Under the pieces are notes generated by a model. That model was not told the origin of the DNA. It saw only the letters and a list, made by a program, of their open reading frames with translations, and made no database searches. From NCBI RefSeq assembly GCF_004297405.1, contig NZ_SCVC01000007.1, forward strand, positions 62,001-126,000: a stretch of DNA of 64,000 bases, in the 5' to 3' direction. Position numbers and translations under genes: made by a program. Positions 26,644 to 34,991 of the stretch are shown here, piece after piece (within the stretch, counting starts at the first letter, position 1; every line of letters begins with the position of its first letter). This stretch comes from Reyranella sp. (GTDB lineage: Bacteria > Pseudomonadota > Alphaproteobacteria > Reyranellales > Reyranellaceae).

Positions 26644-27684
26644 CTATCGCATCCCGTAGTTCATCGGCAGGATCAGCACGATCGGGTCGCCGAGCATGCC
26701 GCTCGGCACCGGTGGCAGCGGCATGGCACGGCGGATGGCGGCAAGTTCGGCAGCATCGATGATGGGCCAGCCGCTCGACCGCTCGACTTTGGCGTCGACG
26801 AGCTGGCCGTTGCGATTGATCGTGACGCGCGTCACCACGCGGCCCGACTGGCGGTTCTCGCGCGCGCTCGGCGGATAAACGCGGTACGGCTCGATGTGGC
26901 GGAACACGCGCGACAGGTAATCGTTGCGCATCCCGCCCTGTCCGGCTGCCAGGTCCGAATTCGAGGCCCCAGCGGCTGACGATGACAACAGGCTGGCGGT
27001 CGATTGCTGCTCGCCCACCGATGACGATGAAGACGATGCAGCGGGCGGCGGCGGTGCTGGTCGCGGCGGGGCAGCCGTCTGCGCGCGCTGCACGGGTCGC
27101 GGTGGCGGCGCGGCGCGTTGCGGCTTTGGAATGTCGCGCGAGGTCGGCGGCGGTGGCGCTTCTGGCGGTGGCAATGCCTCCTCGAAGGTTACCTGCGGCT
27201 TCCACGCCGACGCGTCGGTCTGCCAGGTCGCCTGCGGATCGGCTTCAGCGGGAGGTGACGGTTCCACCGCTTGTGCTGCTTGCTGCTGGGGCTGTTGCGG
27301 CTCCCGCTGCGGTTCGGCTTGAGGCGGCTGAGGCTGCGTCGGCGCTGTCTGCGGCGGCGTTGGTGCCGTCGCGGTTTCCATCGTGGGCGTGGAGGTGGAG
27401 GCACTGGAGGCCGGCGCGCCCCCGGCGGAGGCCGCGCTGTTCTGGGCTCCCGTGCTCGACCCGCCGAGCGGTTCGGGCTCGACCGAGACCATGATCGGCG
27501 TTTCGGCGTGATCGTCGGAGTGCAACGGCGAGATCCACCACAGCGCCGCTGCGATCCCGACATGCAAACCAATCGCCAGGGTGAGCGCCGCCGGCGACAT
27601 GCGTCCGGATTGCGACACACCGGCGGGCAACGCCCCGCTGGGCAACGCCCCGCCGGGCGAAGGAAGGATGCTGTCGTGGGTCAC
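26644..27684 (-). CDS. TonB-like energy transducer / TonB C-terminal domain protein (copy 2)
   Basis: 346 residues from GTG 27684; ATG 27600 is an alternative, but the paralogue upstream begins with a matching GTG and HD motif, and the DNA before both starts is similar. One N-terminal membrane helix (LTLAIGLHVGIAAALWWISP), a ~180-residue Pro/Ala/Gln-rich spacer, then a TonB C-terminal domain (RVYPPSARENRQSGRVVTRV, then IDAAELAAIRRAMPLPP). TonB proteins span the periplasm and energise outer-membrane receptors with ExbBD. No exbBD or receptor is adjacent. Product of a tandem duplication with the next gene. Confidence 0.85.
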   Translation of the reverse strand: MTHDSILPSPGGALPSGALPAGVSQSGRMSPAALTLAIGLHVGIAAALWWISPLHSDDHAETPIMVSVEPEPLGGSSTGAQNSAASAGGAPASSASTSTPTMETATAPTPPQTAPTQPQPPQAEPQREPQQPQQQAAQAVEPSPPAEADPQATWQTDASAWKPQVTFEEALPPPEAPPPPTSRDIPKPQRAAPPPRPVQRAQTAAPPRPAPPPPAASSSSSSVGEQQSTASLLSSSAAGASNSDLAAGQGGMRNDYLSRVFRHIEPYRVYPPSARENRQSGRVVTRVTINRNGQLVDAKVERSSGWPIIDAAELAAIRRAMPLPPVPSGMLGDPIVLILPMNYGMR

Positions 27685-27752
27685 GGCACCACTTGTTCTA
27701 CGACCCGTGCGGATCAGGGGCCAGCCGGAACGGCAGCCCTTGTGCGGTCGGC

Positions 27753-28967
27753 TTAGCGCTGCTCGTTGTAGCGGAAGCTGACCGGCAGCATGAATGTATG
27801 GCTGGCGCCGGGAATTTCACCGGGCAACGGCGGATAGGGCGACGCTTTTCGGATCGTCTCCATCACACCGGCATCGAGCGAGGCCAGTCCGCTCGACTTT
27901 TCCATGACGACATTCATCAAACGGCCGTCCCGCGCGATGGTTACGCGCGTCAGCACCGTTCCTTCTTCACGGATCGTGTTGGTATTTTTGGGCACGTACG
28001 GGAACTGCGCGATGCGGCGCATGACCGACCAGAGATACTGCTCCTGTGCACGCTTGTTGCCGAAGTTATCGGCTGGATTGCGGAAGGTCGGCGCCGGTTC
28101 GGCGGCGGCCTGGCGGTCAGCCGGCGCACGCTGTTGCGGCGCCTGGCCGAGCGGCGAGGGCCGCAGGGCCTGCTGCTGTTGCGGCGGCGGGTGCTGGGGA
28201 GGCGGATGCTGCACCGGTGGCGGAGGAGGAGGGCGCGTCGCCTGCGGTGCTGGGGGCTTCGGTGCGGGCGGAGGCGCGGGCGCCGGCCGTGGCACCTCGC
28301 GCTCGGTGACGGGAGGCGGTGGCGCTTCGAGCGGTGGTAGCGCCGCCTCGAGCGATGGTGGTGGAGGCTGCGGCGCCGGTGTGGGCTCAGGTTGCGGCTG
28401 CGGTTGAGCGGCTGCCTGCTGCACCTCCGGCGGCTTGGCCGGCTCTGGCGGTGGCTCCGGCGTCTCCGCCTTGGCGGTCTCTTGTTGAGGGAGGGGCGGC
28501 TCTTCCTTCGCCGGCGGCGGCGTTTCAGCCGGTTTCTCGGCTGTCGTCTCGGTTCCCGGCTTGGCCTGGGGATCGGTCGTCGTGCCCACAGGCGGCAGGC
28601 CGAGCCGCTGTACCGGTGTGCGCGATTGCTGGGGGGGCTGCTGGGGTGCTTGCTGGGGCGGCTGTTGAGGCGGCGGCTGGACGGCCGCCGTCGGCACCGT
28701 CGTGGTAGGGGGCGTGGCTGGTGGCGGTGTCGGCGCAGGCGTGGGGGCCGGTTCTGGTTCAGCGGCGGCCTGCGGCGGTGGCGCAGGCTCCGGCGGCGCA
28801 TCCATCGTGATGTTGATGGCGTCCTCGAAATGGTCGACCGGCCGCAGCGGCGAGATCCAGAAGAGCGCCATGGCGACCAGCACATGCAGCGTCGTCGTCA
28901 GCAGGATCGCCGACGGGGGCATGCGGTCGAAGTGGTGGGCGCGGGTGAAACTTACGTCGTGGGCCAC
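27753..28967 (-). CDS. TonB-like energy transducer / TonB C-terminal domain protein (copy 1)
   Basis: 404 residues from GTG 28967. Same plan as its neighbour: N-terminal helix (ILLTTTLHVLVAMALFWISP), a very long Pro-rich spacer (about residues 45-290, rich in PPPP, QPPP and PEPP runs), and a TonB-type C-terminal domain (REEGTVLTRVTIARDGRLMN, then ETIRKASPYPPLPGEI). The spacer is ~60 residues longer than in copy 2. ISPL after the helix and the GTG-xHD start are shared. 68 bases separate the two genes. Target receptor unknown. Confidence 0.85.
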   Translation of the reverse strand: MAHDVSFTRAHHFDRMPPSAILLTTTLHVLVAMALFWISPLRPVDHFEDAINITMDAPPEPAPPPQAAAEPEPAPTPAPTPPPATPPTTTVPTAAVQPPPQQPPQQAPQQPPQQSRTPVQRLGLPPVGTTTDPQAKPGTETTAEKPAETPPPAKEEPPLPQQETAKAETPEPPPEPAKPPEVQQAAAQPQPQPEPTPAPQPPPPSLEAALPPLEAPPPPVTEREVPRPAPAPPPAPKPPAPQATRPPPPPPVQHPPPQHPPPQQQQALRPSPLGQAPQQRAPADRQAAAEPAPTFRNPADNFGNKRAQEQYLWSVMRRIAQFPYVPKNTNTIREEGTVLTRVTIARDGRLMNVVMEKSSGLASLDAGVMETIRKASPYPPLPGEIPGASHTFMLPVSFRYNEQR

Positions 28968-29030
28968 GGCGATGCTCGTTCTACGGTCCGATACGCCTGG
29001 CCGCCAGCGCCGTTGCAGTCGCGCGGCAAG

Positions 29031-29576
29031 CTAGTTGATGGGTTCCGACTTGTAGACGCCCCACATGCCGGTCCGTTCGATCCAGCCACTGACGCCAGAC
29101 ACTTTGACGCGGCACCAATCGCCGGCGCAGGAGCGGATCTCGCCCATCACCTCGGGCTCGAGCCTGGCGATCACCTCCGCCGACGAGGCCGGTGTCTTGT
29201 GTACGCTGGCGGCCTTGGTGGCGATGATGAAGCTCCGCTTGCCGGTCAGCAGGCTCTGGTGGACCCAGCCGCTGGCGCCCTGCCAGTCGCGGATTTTCCG
29301 CCAGTTCTCGAATTCCGCGACGATTTCGACCGGCATGGCCTTGCGCTTGAAGACCCAGTCGACCGGATAGCGCGAGCCGGGGCCGGTTCGGACGTTGACC
29401 TCGTCGGATCGCAGCGACGCGAAGCGCGGAATTGGCAGGCCCGACCCCTTGCGCTGCAGGGCCAGAGGCTTGCTGCCTGCCTGGGCTGAGGCCGTCGAAG
29501 CGGAAAGGAAGGAGGCCCCAGCCCCTGCCAGGGCAACGGACAGCAGGCAAACCAGGAGCGGCAATCGACTTCCCAT
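29031..29576 (-). CDS. Secreted bacterial SH3 domain protein
   Basis: 181 residues with a signal peptide (LPLLVCLLSVALAGAGASFL, cleavage near ASA). Two SH3-like modules: the first has EVNVRTGPGSRYPVDWVF and WQGASGWVHQSLLTG; the second ASVHKTPASSAEVIARLEP and VSGWIERTGMWGVY. Such proteins act in the periplasm, often binding peptidoglycan or peptides. It is 63 bases upstream of the TonB copy 1 gene on the same strand. A pairing of this SH3 protein with the divergent hydroxyacid dehydrogenase is common in alphaproteobacteria as I recall it. Confidence 0.85.
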   Translation of the reverse strand: MGSRLPLLVCLLSVALAGAGASFLSASTASAQAGSKPLALQRKGSGLPIPRFASLRSDEVNVRTGPGSRYPVDWVFKRKAMPVEIVAEFENWRKIRDWQGASGWVHQSLLTGKRSFIIATKAASVHKTPASSAEVIARLEPEVMGEIRSCAGDWCRVKVSGVSGWIERTGMWGVYKSEPIN

Positions 29577-29587
29577 CGACGCCTATA

Positions 29588-29637
29588 TACCTGAAATCTT
29601 CATATCGATCGACAAGTACCTGAAAAAGCGCGCTTTT
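29588..29637. repeat. Direct repeat and perfect palindrome in a divergent gap
   Basis: TACCTGAAA occurs at 29588-29596 and 29617-29625, 29 bases apart, and AAAAGCGCGCTTTT (29624-29637) is a perfect 14-base palindrome. They lie between the divergent SH3 and dehydrogenase genes, where operators are expected. The regulator is unknown. Confidence 0.45.
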
Positions 29638-29740
29638 CCGCCGCGCACGCCCAGAAAGCCGCCTGCTGGACAAAACGCGCGAGGAATTGCTAATCGGGCT
29701 ATCGTCTTCTCCCGCGCGAGCCTCCGGTCCCCATCTGCCT

Positions 29741-30736
29741 ATGCCGTCCAGTTCCAACAAGAAACCGCTGGTGATCGTCACCCGGAAGCTGCCCGACGCC
29801 ATCGAGACGCGGCTGATGGAGCTTTTCGAGACGCGCCTCAATGCCGACGACAAGCCGCTCACAGCTGCCCAGCTCATTGAGGCGGTAAAGGCCGCGGATG
29901 TGCTGGTGCCGACGGTGACCGATCGCATCGACAGCCGCATACTCTCGCAAGCCGGCCCGAAGCTGAAGCTGATCGCCTCGTTCGGCACCGGCGTCGACCA
30001 TATCGATCTCGACACGGCACGGCAGCGCGGCATCACCGTCACCAACACGCCGGGTGTGCTGACCGAAGACACTGCCGACATGTCGATGGCGTTGGTGCTG
30101 GCCACCGCGCGACGCATGGGCGAGGGCGAGCGTCTGGTGCGCGAGGGCAAGTGGGCGGGCTGGAGCCCGACCTCGATGCTGGGCGCACGGCTGCAGGGCA
30201 AGCGCATGGGCATCGTCGGCATGGGCCGTATCGGCCAGGCGCTGGCGCGTCGCGCGCGCGGCTTCGGGCTCGCGATCCACTATCACAACCGCAAGCGTGT
30301 CCACGGCGAGATCGAGCGCGAGCTCGAGGCGACCTACTGGGAAAGCCTCGATCAGATGCTGGCGCGCATGGACATCGTCTCGGTGAACTGCCCGCACACG
30401 CCGGCGACCTTCCACCTCCTGTCGGCGCGCCGCCTCAAGCTGATGAAGCCCACGGCTATCATCGTGAACACTGCGCGCGGCGAAGTGATCGACGAGAACA
30501 CCATGGTGCGCATGCTGAGGGCAGGCGAGCTGGCGGGCGCCGGCCTCGACGTCTACGAGCACGAGCCGCAGGTCAATCCCAAGCTGCTCGAACTCGACCG
30601 TGTCGTGCTGCTGCCGCACATGGGCTCGGCTACGCTCGAAGGCCGCATCGAGATGGGCGAGAAGGTGCTGATCAACATCAAGACCTTCGCCGACGGCCAC
30701 AAGCCGCCGGACCGCGTGCTGGCGACGATGTTCTGA
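29741..30736 (+). CDS. D-isomer-specific 2-hydroxyacid dehydrogenase (glyoxylate/hydroxypyruvate reductase-like)
   Basis: 331 residues from ATG 29741; an upstream in-frame start at 29687 adds non-conserved residues. NAD(P)H-dependent reduction of 2-oxo acids. The Rossmann motif is GKRMGIVGMGRIGQALARRA; catalytic Arg is in NTARGEVID, Glu in LDVYEHEP, His in LLPHMGSATLEG. GTGVDHIDLDTARQRGI is the usual substrate-domain end. GyaR-like glyoxylate reductase is the closest match by eye, but formate or phosphoglycerate dehydrogenase relatives share these motifs. Confidence 0.9.
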   Translation: MPSSSNKKPLVIVTRKLPDAIETRLMELFETRLNADDKPLTAAQLIEAVKAADVLVPTVTDRIDSRILSQAGPKLKLIASFGTGVDHIDLDTARQRGITVTNTPGVLTEDTADMSMALVLATARRMGEGERLVREGKWAGWSPTSMLGARLQGKRMGIVGMGRIGQALARRARGFGLAIHYHNRKRVHGEIERELEATYWESLDQMLARMDIVSVNCPHTPATFHLLSARRLKLMKPTAIIVNTARGEVIDENTMVRMLRAGELAGAGLDVYEHEPQVNPKLLELDRVVLLPHMGSATLEGRIEMGEKVLINIKTFADGHKPPDRVLATMF

Positions 30737-31030
30737 TCTCCTGCTGCTGTCCTGACCAGCAGCCACGTGCCGACTTTTTCTGGGTGGATTCCCACGCGAG
30801 GCCATCACCTGCCGCTGCCGCAGGGGATGCTAACTCTCTGAAATACGATCCCTTTGGCGGCATTCAACGATGCCGTGCGGCGGCTGGCCCGGGATCGTCG
30901 GCTTTCCCGATTCCCTTGACAGGCATCGTCCCGGACTCGCAACTATCGGTTCTTCGTCCGCCGCCGGTTCGCGACAAGTGCGCGAGCCTGGTCCGTTCGA
31001 ACACCTACCATTCCGAGCCCGCGAGGACCG
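30737..31030. other. Gene-free gap before the SapC-like gene
   Basis: 294 bases without a convincing gene. A small hairpin GCTGCTG (30743-30749)/CAGCAGC (30757-30763) just after the dehydrogenase gene is followed 12 bases later by TTTTT, a weak terminator candidate. A perfect TTGACA lies at 30916-30921, but no good -10 stands 16-18 bases downstream. GAGGA at 31022-31026 precedes the SapC-like ATG. Confidence 0.4.
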
Positions 31031-31816
31031 ATGACCACCGCCGCTTCCCCGACTGCCGCTGCCGCCGGCCTGCCGCTCTTCTACCGCACGCCCGTCGTGC
31101 TGCGCTTCGAGGATCACCGTCGCGCCGGCCTCGGCAGGGCTCAGGAATTCAGCTTCACGCGCGAAGCCACCGCCGTGCCGCTCATGATCGGCGAGTTCAT
31201 GCCGGCGCTGCGTCACTATCCGATCGTCTTCGCCGATGCCGAACGGCCGGTGCCGCTGGCGGTGCTGGGCCTGAAGCAGGGGCGCAACCTGTTCCTGGAG
31301 GACGATGGCTCCTGGCGCGCGGGCTACTATGTGCCGGCCTACGTGCGCCGCTATCCCTTCATCATCACCGAGACGCCCGATCCCAACACGCGGCTGCTCA
31401 GCATCGACTCAGCCTCCGAGCGGTTCATCGAGACGCTGGGCGAGGACGCCGCCGGCGATCTGCTGTTCGAGAGCGGCGGCGGGCCGACCCAGGCGACGCG
31501 CGCGGCCATGGAGTTCTGCCAGGCCATGCACGAAGACCATCTCCGCACCGTCGCCTTCGCCGACGCGCTGCGTGGGGCGAATCTCCTGACCTCCAACCGG
31601 GCCGAAATCACCTTCCCGGATGGCGAGCGCTATACGCTCGACGGCTTCCTCACGATCGACGAGAAGGCCTATCGCGCCCTGGCAGCCGACAAGCTTGCCG
31701 AGTTGCACAAGGCGGGCTGGCTCGATCTCGTCTCGCTGCATCTCGCCTCGCAGCGTAACTGGGAGGTTCTGCTCGACCTCAACGCCAAGGCCACGCCGCA
31801 GGGCGCCAAGAACTGA
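31031..31816 (+). CDS. SapC-like protein
   Basis: 261 residues, no signal peptide. It matches the SapC family seen near S-layer genes in Campylobacter and widely in proteobacteria: FYRTPVVLRFEDHRRAGL, then PLMIGEFMPALRHYPIVFAD, GRNLFLEDDGSWRAGYYVP and RRYPFIITE. The family has no proven biochemical activity; in some strains it sits with TonB-dependent receptors or S-layer genes. Here it follows a dehydrogenase and has its own ~290-base leader region. Confidence 0.82.
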   Translation: MTTAASPTAAAAGLPLFYRTPVVLRFEDHRRAGLGRAQEFSFTREATAVPLMIGEFMPALRHYPIVFADAERPVPLAVLGLKQGRNLFLEDDGSWRAGYYVPAYVRRYPFIITETPDPNTRLLSIDSASERFIETLGEDAAGDLLFESGGGPTQATRAAMEFCQAMHEDHLRTVAFADALRGANLLTSNRAEITFPDGERYTLDGFLTIDEKAYRALAADKLAELHKAGWLDLVSLHLASQRNWEVLLDLNAKATPQGAKN

Positions 31817-31833
31817 CCGCAACGGAGCGAGGG

Positions 31834-32703
31834 CTAGAGATCGCCCTCGACCATTTCGCGCGCGCGATTTTCGATCAACACATCGCGCGTCGCGCGGCCG
31901 ACCTGGGCGCCGATCAGGATCGTGAGCGAGGTCCAGTACATCCAGACCATGATGGCGGCAAAACCCGCCGTGGCGCCGAAGGCCGAGGTGAGCTGCGTCA
32001 CCTCGAAATAGTAAACCAGGGCGCGGTTGCCGGCGGCGAACAACAGCGCGTTCACGGCGCCGCCGATCAGCGCGTATCGCCACGGAACGCTGCCGGTCGG
32101 CAGCCACTTGTAGATCAGCGTGAAGAAGCCGGCGAGCAGCCCATAGTGCACCGTGGTCGAGAAGGCCGGGCCGATCCATTCGCCCAGGATCGGAAACCGT
32201 TGCAATGCGCCGGCATAGGCCGAGACCAGAACGCTGGCCAGGATGACCGCGATCAGCACCACGCCCAGCACCACCATCAGCGCCAATGCCAGCAACCGCG
32301 ACTGCAGGCTGGCCAGCACGGGATGCAGAGCCCTGGCTTTGGTATCTCGCCAGATGGCGTCGATACCGTCGTCCAGCTCCACGAAGACACGCGTGCCCGT
32401 GTAGAGCAGCACCACGGCGCCGACGATTGCGGCGAGGCCGCCGCCCTTGAACAGATCTTCCGAGGCGAAGCGGCGGATGCTCTGAAGCTGCTCGGGCGCT
32501 ACGACGGTGCTGAGTGCACTGAAGATCGCTTCCTGCGCCATCAACCGGCCGACGATCGGCTCGGCAATAGCGATGACGAAGATCATGATCGGGCCCAGCG
32601 CGAACATCGTGTAGAACGCCATGGCCGCGGCTGAAGTCGAGAGCCGGTTGGTGAAGTAGCCCTCACCGGCCTCGTAGGCGATACGCCAGATCGTGTTGAG
32701 CAT
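31834..32703 (-). CDS. YihY/virulence factor BrkB family membrane protein
   Basis: 289 residues from ATG 32703; the longer open frame to 33240 is a shadow of the MAPEG gene. Six or so hydrophobic helices, starting STSAAAMAFYTMFALGPIMI, with GGLAAIVGAVVLLYTGTRVF, GIDAIWRDTKARAL and WRYALIGGAVNALLFAAGN. These are typical of the YihY family, once mis-named RNase BN. Inner-membrane protein of unknown activity. It lies 41 bases after the MAPEG gene on the same strand and converges on the SapC-like gene. Confidence 0.87.
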   Translation of the reverse strand: MLNTIWRIAYEAGEGYFTNRLSTSAAAMAFYTMFALGPIMIFVIAIAEPIVGRLMAQEAIFSALSTVVAPEQLQSIRRFASEDLFKGGGLAAIVGAVVLLYTGTRVFVELDDGIDAIWRDTKARALHPVLASLQSRLLALALMVVLGVVLIAVILASVLVSAYAGALQRFPILGEWIGPAFSTTVHYGLLAGFFTLIYKWLPTGSVPWRYALIGGAVNALLFAAGNRALVYYFEVTQLTSAFGATAGFAAIMVWMYWTSLTILIGAQVGRATRDVLIENRAREMVEGDL

Positions 32704-32744
32704 GATCGCCGTTCGACTCCGCCCGTCGTTCGCCGCCCAGCGCC

Positions 32745-33131
32745 TCAGTATTGCTTCAGGCCGAGACCTGCCAACGCCAGCAACACCGAAGCGACGCCCA
32801 AGGTCGCAGTGGTGACCATCGCACCGACCGCCCGGCCGTATGGAATGAAGCCCAGCATGCCGCCGGCATGCAGGGCACGCGCCGCCAGCAGCACGACCGA
32901 CAGGATCGCCACGATGCGAAAACCGTAGAAGTCGCTGGCCATGTAGATCACGAGCAAGGTGAACGGCACGATCTCCAACAGGTTGCCCTGCGCGCGGATC
33001 GCGGCCTGCATCTCGGCATCGCCGCCATCGCCCAGCGAGATCTTCTTGCGCCCGCGCATCAGGCCGACATTGATGGTGAGGACCACCGCCAGGAGGCCGA
33101 GCAGGCCGGCGCAGACGAAAAACACGGGCAT
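32745..33131 (-). CDS. MAPEG family membrane protein
   Basis: 128 residues from ATG 33131; the frame continues to 33290 but family similarity begins at MPVFFVCAGLLGLLAVVLT. Four hydrophobic helices and the conserved glutathione-binding block AAIRAQGNLLEIVPFTLLV (R-x3-N-x2-E-x2-P), as in microsomal glutathione transferases and related eicosanoid enzymes. The bacterial members are mostly uncharacterised. Divergent from msrA, with which a detoxification theme could be shared. Confidence 0.88.
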   Translation of the reverse strand: MPVFFVCAGLLGLLAVVLTINVGLMRGRKKISLGDGGDAEMQAAIRAQGNLLEIVPFTLLVIYMASDFYGFRIVAILSVVLLAARALHAGGMLGFIPYGRAVGAMVTTATLGVASVLLALAGLGLKQY

Positions 33132-33220
33132 CGGAAGCCTCTCCCCCTCGATTCGGCGGCATTGTATGGCCATATTGATGACAGGCAAATTGAGTGGGTG
33201 ACAGCAAGAGGAGCCGCGCC

Positions 33221-33883
33221 ATGTGGCAGATTTTGCGCAAGAAGACCGAGATGCCGACGGCTGACCGGGCCCTGCCGGGTCGCGCGTCACGTCCGTTCGA
33301 GGTGCCGGCCGAGCACTACGTCAACGGCAACAGGATCCAGCCGCCGTTTCCCGCCGGCCTCGAACAGGCGATGTTCGGCCTGGGCTGCTTCTGGGGAGCG
33401 GAGCGGAAATTCTGGGAAGCGCCAGGCGTCTACGCCACGGCCGTCGGCTATGCCGCGGGTCCGACGCCCAACCCGACCTACGAGGAAGTCTGCTCAGGCT
33501 ATACCGGCCACAACGAAGTGGTGATGGTCTGGTTCGATCCGACCAAGACCTCCTATGACGCGCTGCTGCGCGTCTTCTGGGAAAGCCACGATCCGACCCA
33601 GGGCATGCGCCAGGGCAACGATGTCGGCACGCAATATCGCTCGGGCATCTACACCTGTTCGCCCGAGCAGAAAGCCCAAGCCGAAGCCTCGCGGACGCTG
33701 TTCCAGAAGGAGCTCGCCAAGAAAGGCTACGGCGCCATCACGACCGAGATCCTCGAGGCGCCGGTCTTCTACTACGCCGAGGACTATCACCAGCAGTATC
33801 TCGCCAAGAATCCGGGCGGCTACTGCGGTCTCGGCGGCACCGGCGTTTCCTGCCCCATCGGGCTTGGTGTCGCGGCGGAGTAG
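33221..33883 (+). CDS. msrA: Peptide methionine sulfoxide reductase MsrA
   Basis: 220 residues from ATG 33221, with AGAGGA at 33207-33212. Repairs the S-epimer of methionine sulfoxide using thioredoxin. The catalytic Cys is in [14 protein letters not shown] near residue 55, with [20 protein letters not shown] and [19 protein letters not shown] downstream. The C-terminal [13 protein letters not shown] holds the recycling Cys pair. No export signal, so the enzyme is cytosolic. Length is normal for the long MsrA type. Confidence 0.96.
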   Translation: MWQILRKKTEMPTADRALPGRASRPFEVPAEHYVNGNRIQPPFPAGLEQAMFGLGCFWGAERKFWEAPGVYATAVGYAAGPTPNPTYEEVCSGYTGHNEVVMVWFDPTKTSYDALLRVFWESHDPTQGMRQGNDVGTQYRSGIYTCSPEQKAQAEASRTLFQKELAKKGYGAITTEILEAPVFYYAEDYHQQYLAKNPGGYCGLGGTGVSCPIGLGVAAE

Positions 33884-33912
33884 CCGCCAGATTCACACCA
33901 GGCTCGCGCCGG

Positions 33913-34980
33913 CTACACGGGCGGTGCGGCCGTCTCGTAGCCGAACTCCTTGTCGAGGGCGGCGATCTCCTTGCGGAAAGCCATCCTGAGAGCGGCCTTG
34001 TCGCTCTCATGCAGCCACGAGCCTTCGACCGAGTTCAGACTGAATTTGCGGGCCATGTCCGGTCCCCAGCCGACCGACTCGAACAGGGTCGTGAAGCCGT
34101 GGCCGAGATTGGTCCCGAACATTGCCGGGTCGTCGGTGTTGATCGTAACGTTGAGGCCGGCCTCTGCCATGCGCCGGATACGCTGCGGCCGGTGGGGCCG
34201 GTTGTGCAGCAGGCTCGTCCAGGCGCAGGGCGTGAAGTAGAGCCCGTCGCGCCGTGCTTCGGCCATCACGAAGTCCGACGCCAGCATGTTGTAGCCGTGA
34301 TCAATGCGGTCGCACCTCAGCACGTCGCGGCAGATCAGGTAGTTCGTGGGCGGCGCCTGCAGCGGCGTCAGATAGTCTTCGCAACAATGCGCCGTGCATT
34401 TCAGGCCGCCCTTCTTCGCGAGCGCATAAGCCTCGGCATAGAGTGCGGGAGGCCCGACACTTTCGTTGCCATCGAGCCCGATACCCACCACGAGTTCGTG
34501 GCGGTGCGCGAGTGCCGTCTCGACGATCTCGACTGCCTGGGCGCCGTTGTTGAGCGAGCGGTCGATGCAGCAGATGAGCAGGCCGGTCACGCCGAAGCGC
34601 TCCTTGGCCTGACGGAGGCCCTCCACCATCCCGGCGACTTGAGAGGGGTAGTCGATGCCGTTGGGGTAGAAGTAGTCCGGGTTGAAGAAGAACTCGACGT
34701 GCTTGAGGTTGCCGTCCCGCACGGCGTCCTCGATGTATTCGTAGACTGCCCGCGTGAAATCGGCAGGGGTGCGCAACACCGCGGCAGCGATGCGCAGGAT
34801 CTCCAGGAACCCGTCGAAGTCGGGCCATTGGTAGAGTGTTTCTGCCGGCCGGGGCAGGGTCATTCCATACCGCTTCGCCAGCTCGGCGACCGTGGTGGCC
34901 CGGATCGTGCCGGCCAGGTGGCAATGCAGTTCGGCCTTGGGAATGCGCCGCAGATAATCGTCGGCAACGGCTTTCGCCAT
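33913..34980 (-). CDS. Adenosine deaminase-like amidohydrolase with altered motifs
   Basis: 355 residues, an amidohydrolase-superfamily TIM barrel. Zinc ligands fit the adenosine/adenine deaminase group: KAELHCHLAGTI (H-x-H) near residue 20, CDRIDHGYNM and NTDDPAMFGTNL. The substrate-binding HAGE block is changed to HCCEDYL, and HxHLDG to HCHLAG, so the substrate may not be adenosine. It is the last gene of a minus-strand operon with a binding protein, a class V aminotransferase and a carboxymuconolactone-decarboxylase-like protein, suggesting a catabolic amidohydrolase for an imported compound. That is inference. Confidence 0.82.
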   Translation of the reverse strand: MAKAVADDYLRRIPKAELHCHLAGTIRATTVAELAKRYGMTLPRPAETLYQWPDFDGFLEILRIAAAVLRTPADFTRAVYEYIEDAVRDGNLKHVEFFFNPDYFYPNGIDYPSQVAGMVEGLRQAKERFGVTGLLICCIDRSLNNGAQAVEIVETALAHRHELVVGIGLDGNESVGPPALYAEAYALAKKGGLKCTAHCCEDYLTPLQAPPTNYLICRDVLRCDRIDHGYNMLASDFVMAEARRDGLYFTPCAWTSLLHNRPHRPQRIRRMAEAGLNVTINTDDPAMFGTNLGHGFTTLFESVGWGPDMARKFSLNSVEGSWLHESDKAALRMAFRKEIAALDKEFGYETAAPPV

Positions 34981-34991
34981 GACGGGAATCC

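Noticed and set aside
30743-30779. Intrinsic terminator after the hydroxyacid dehydrogenase gene
   Set aside because: The 7-bp stem is separated from the T-run by 12 bases, too far for a normal terminator.
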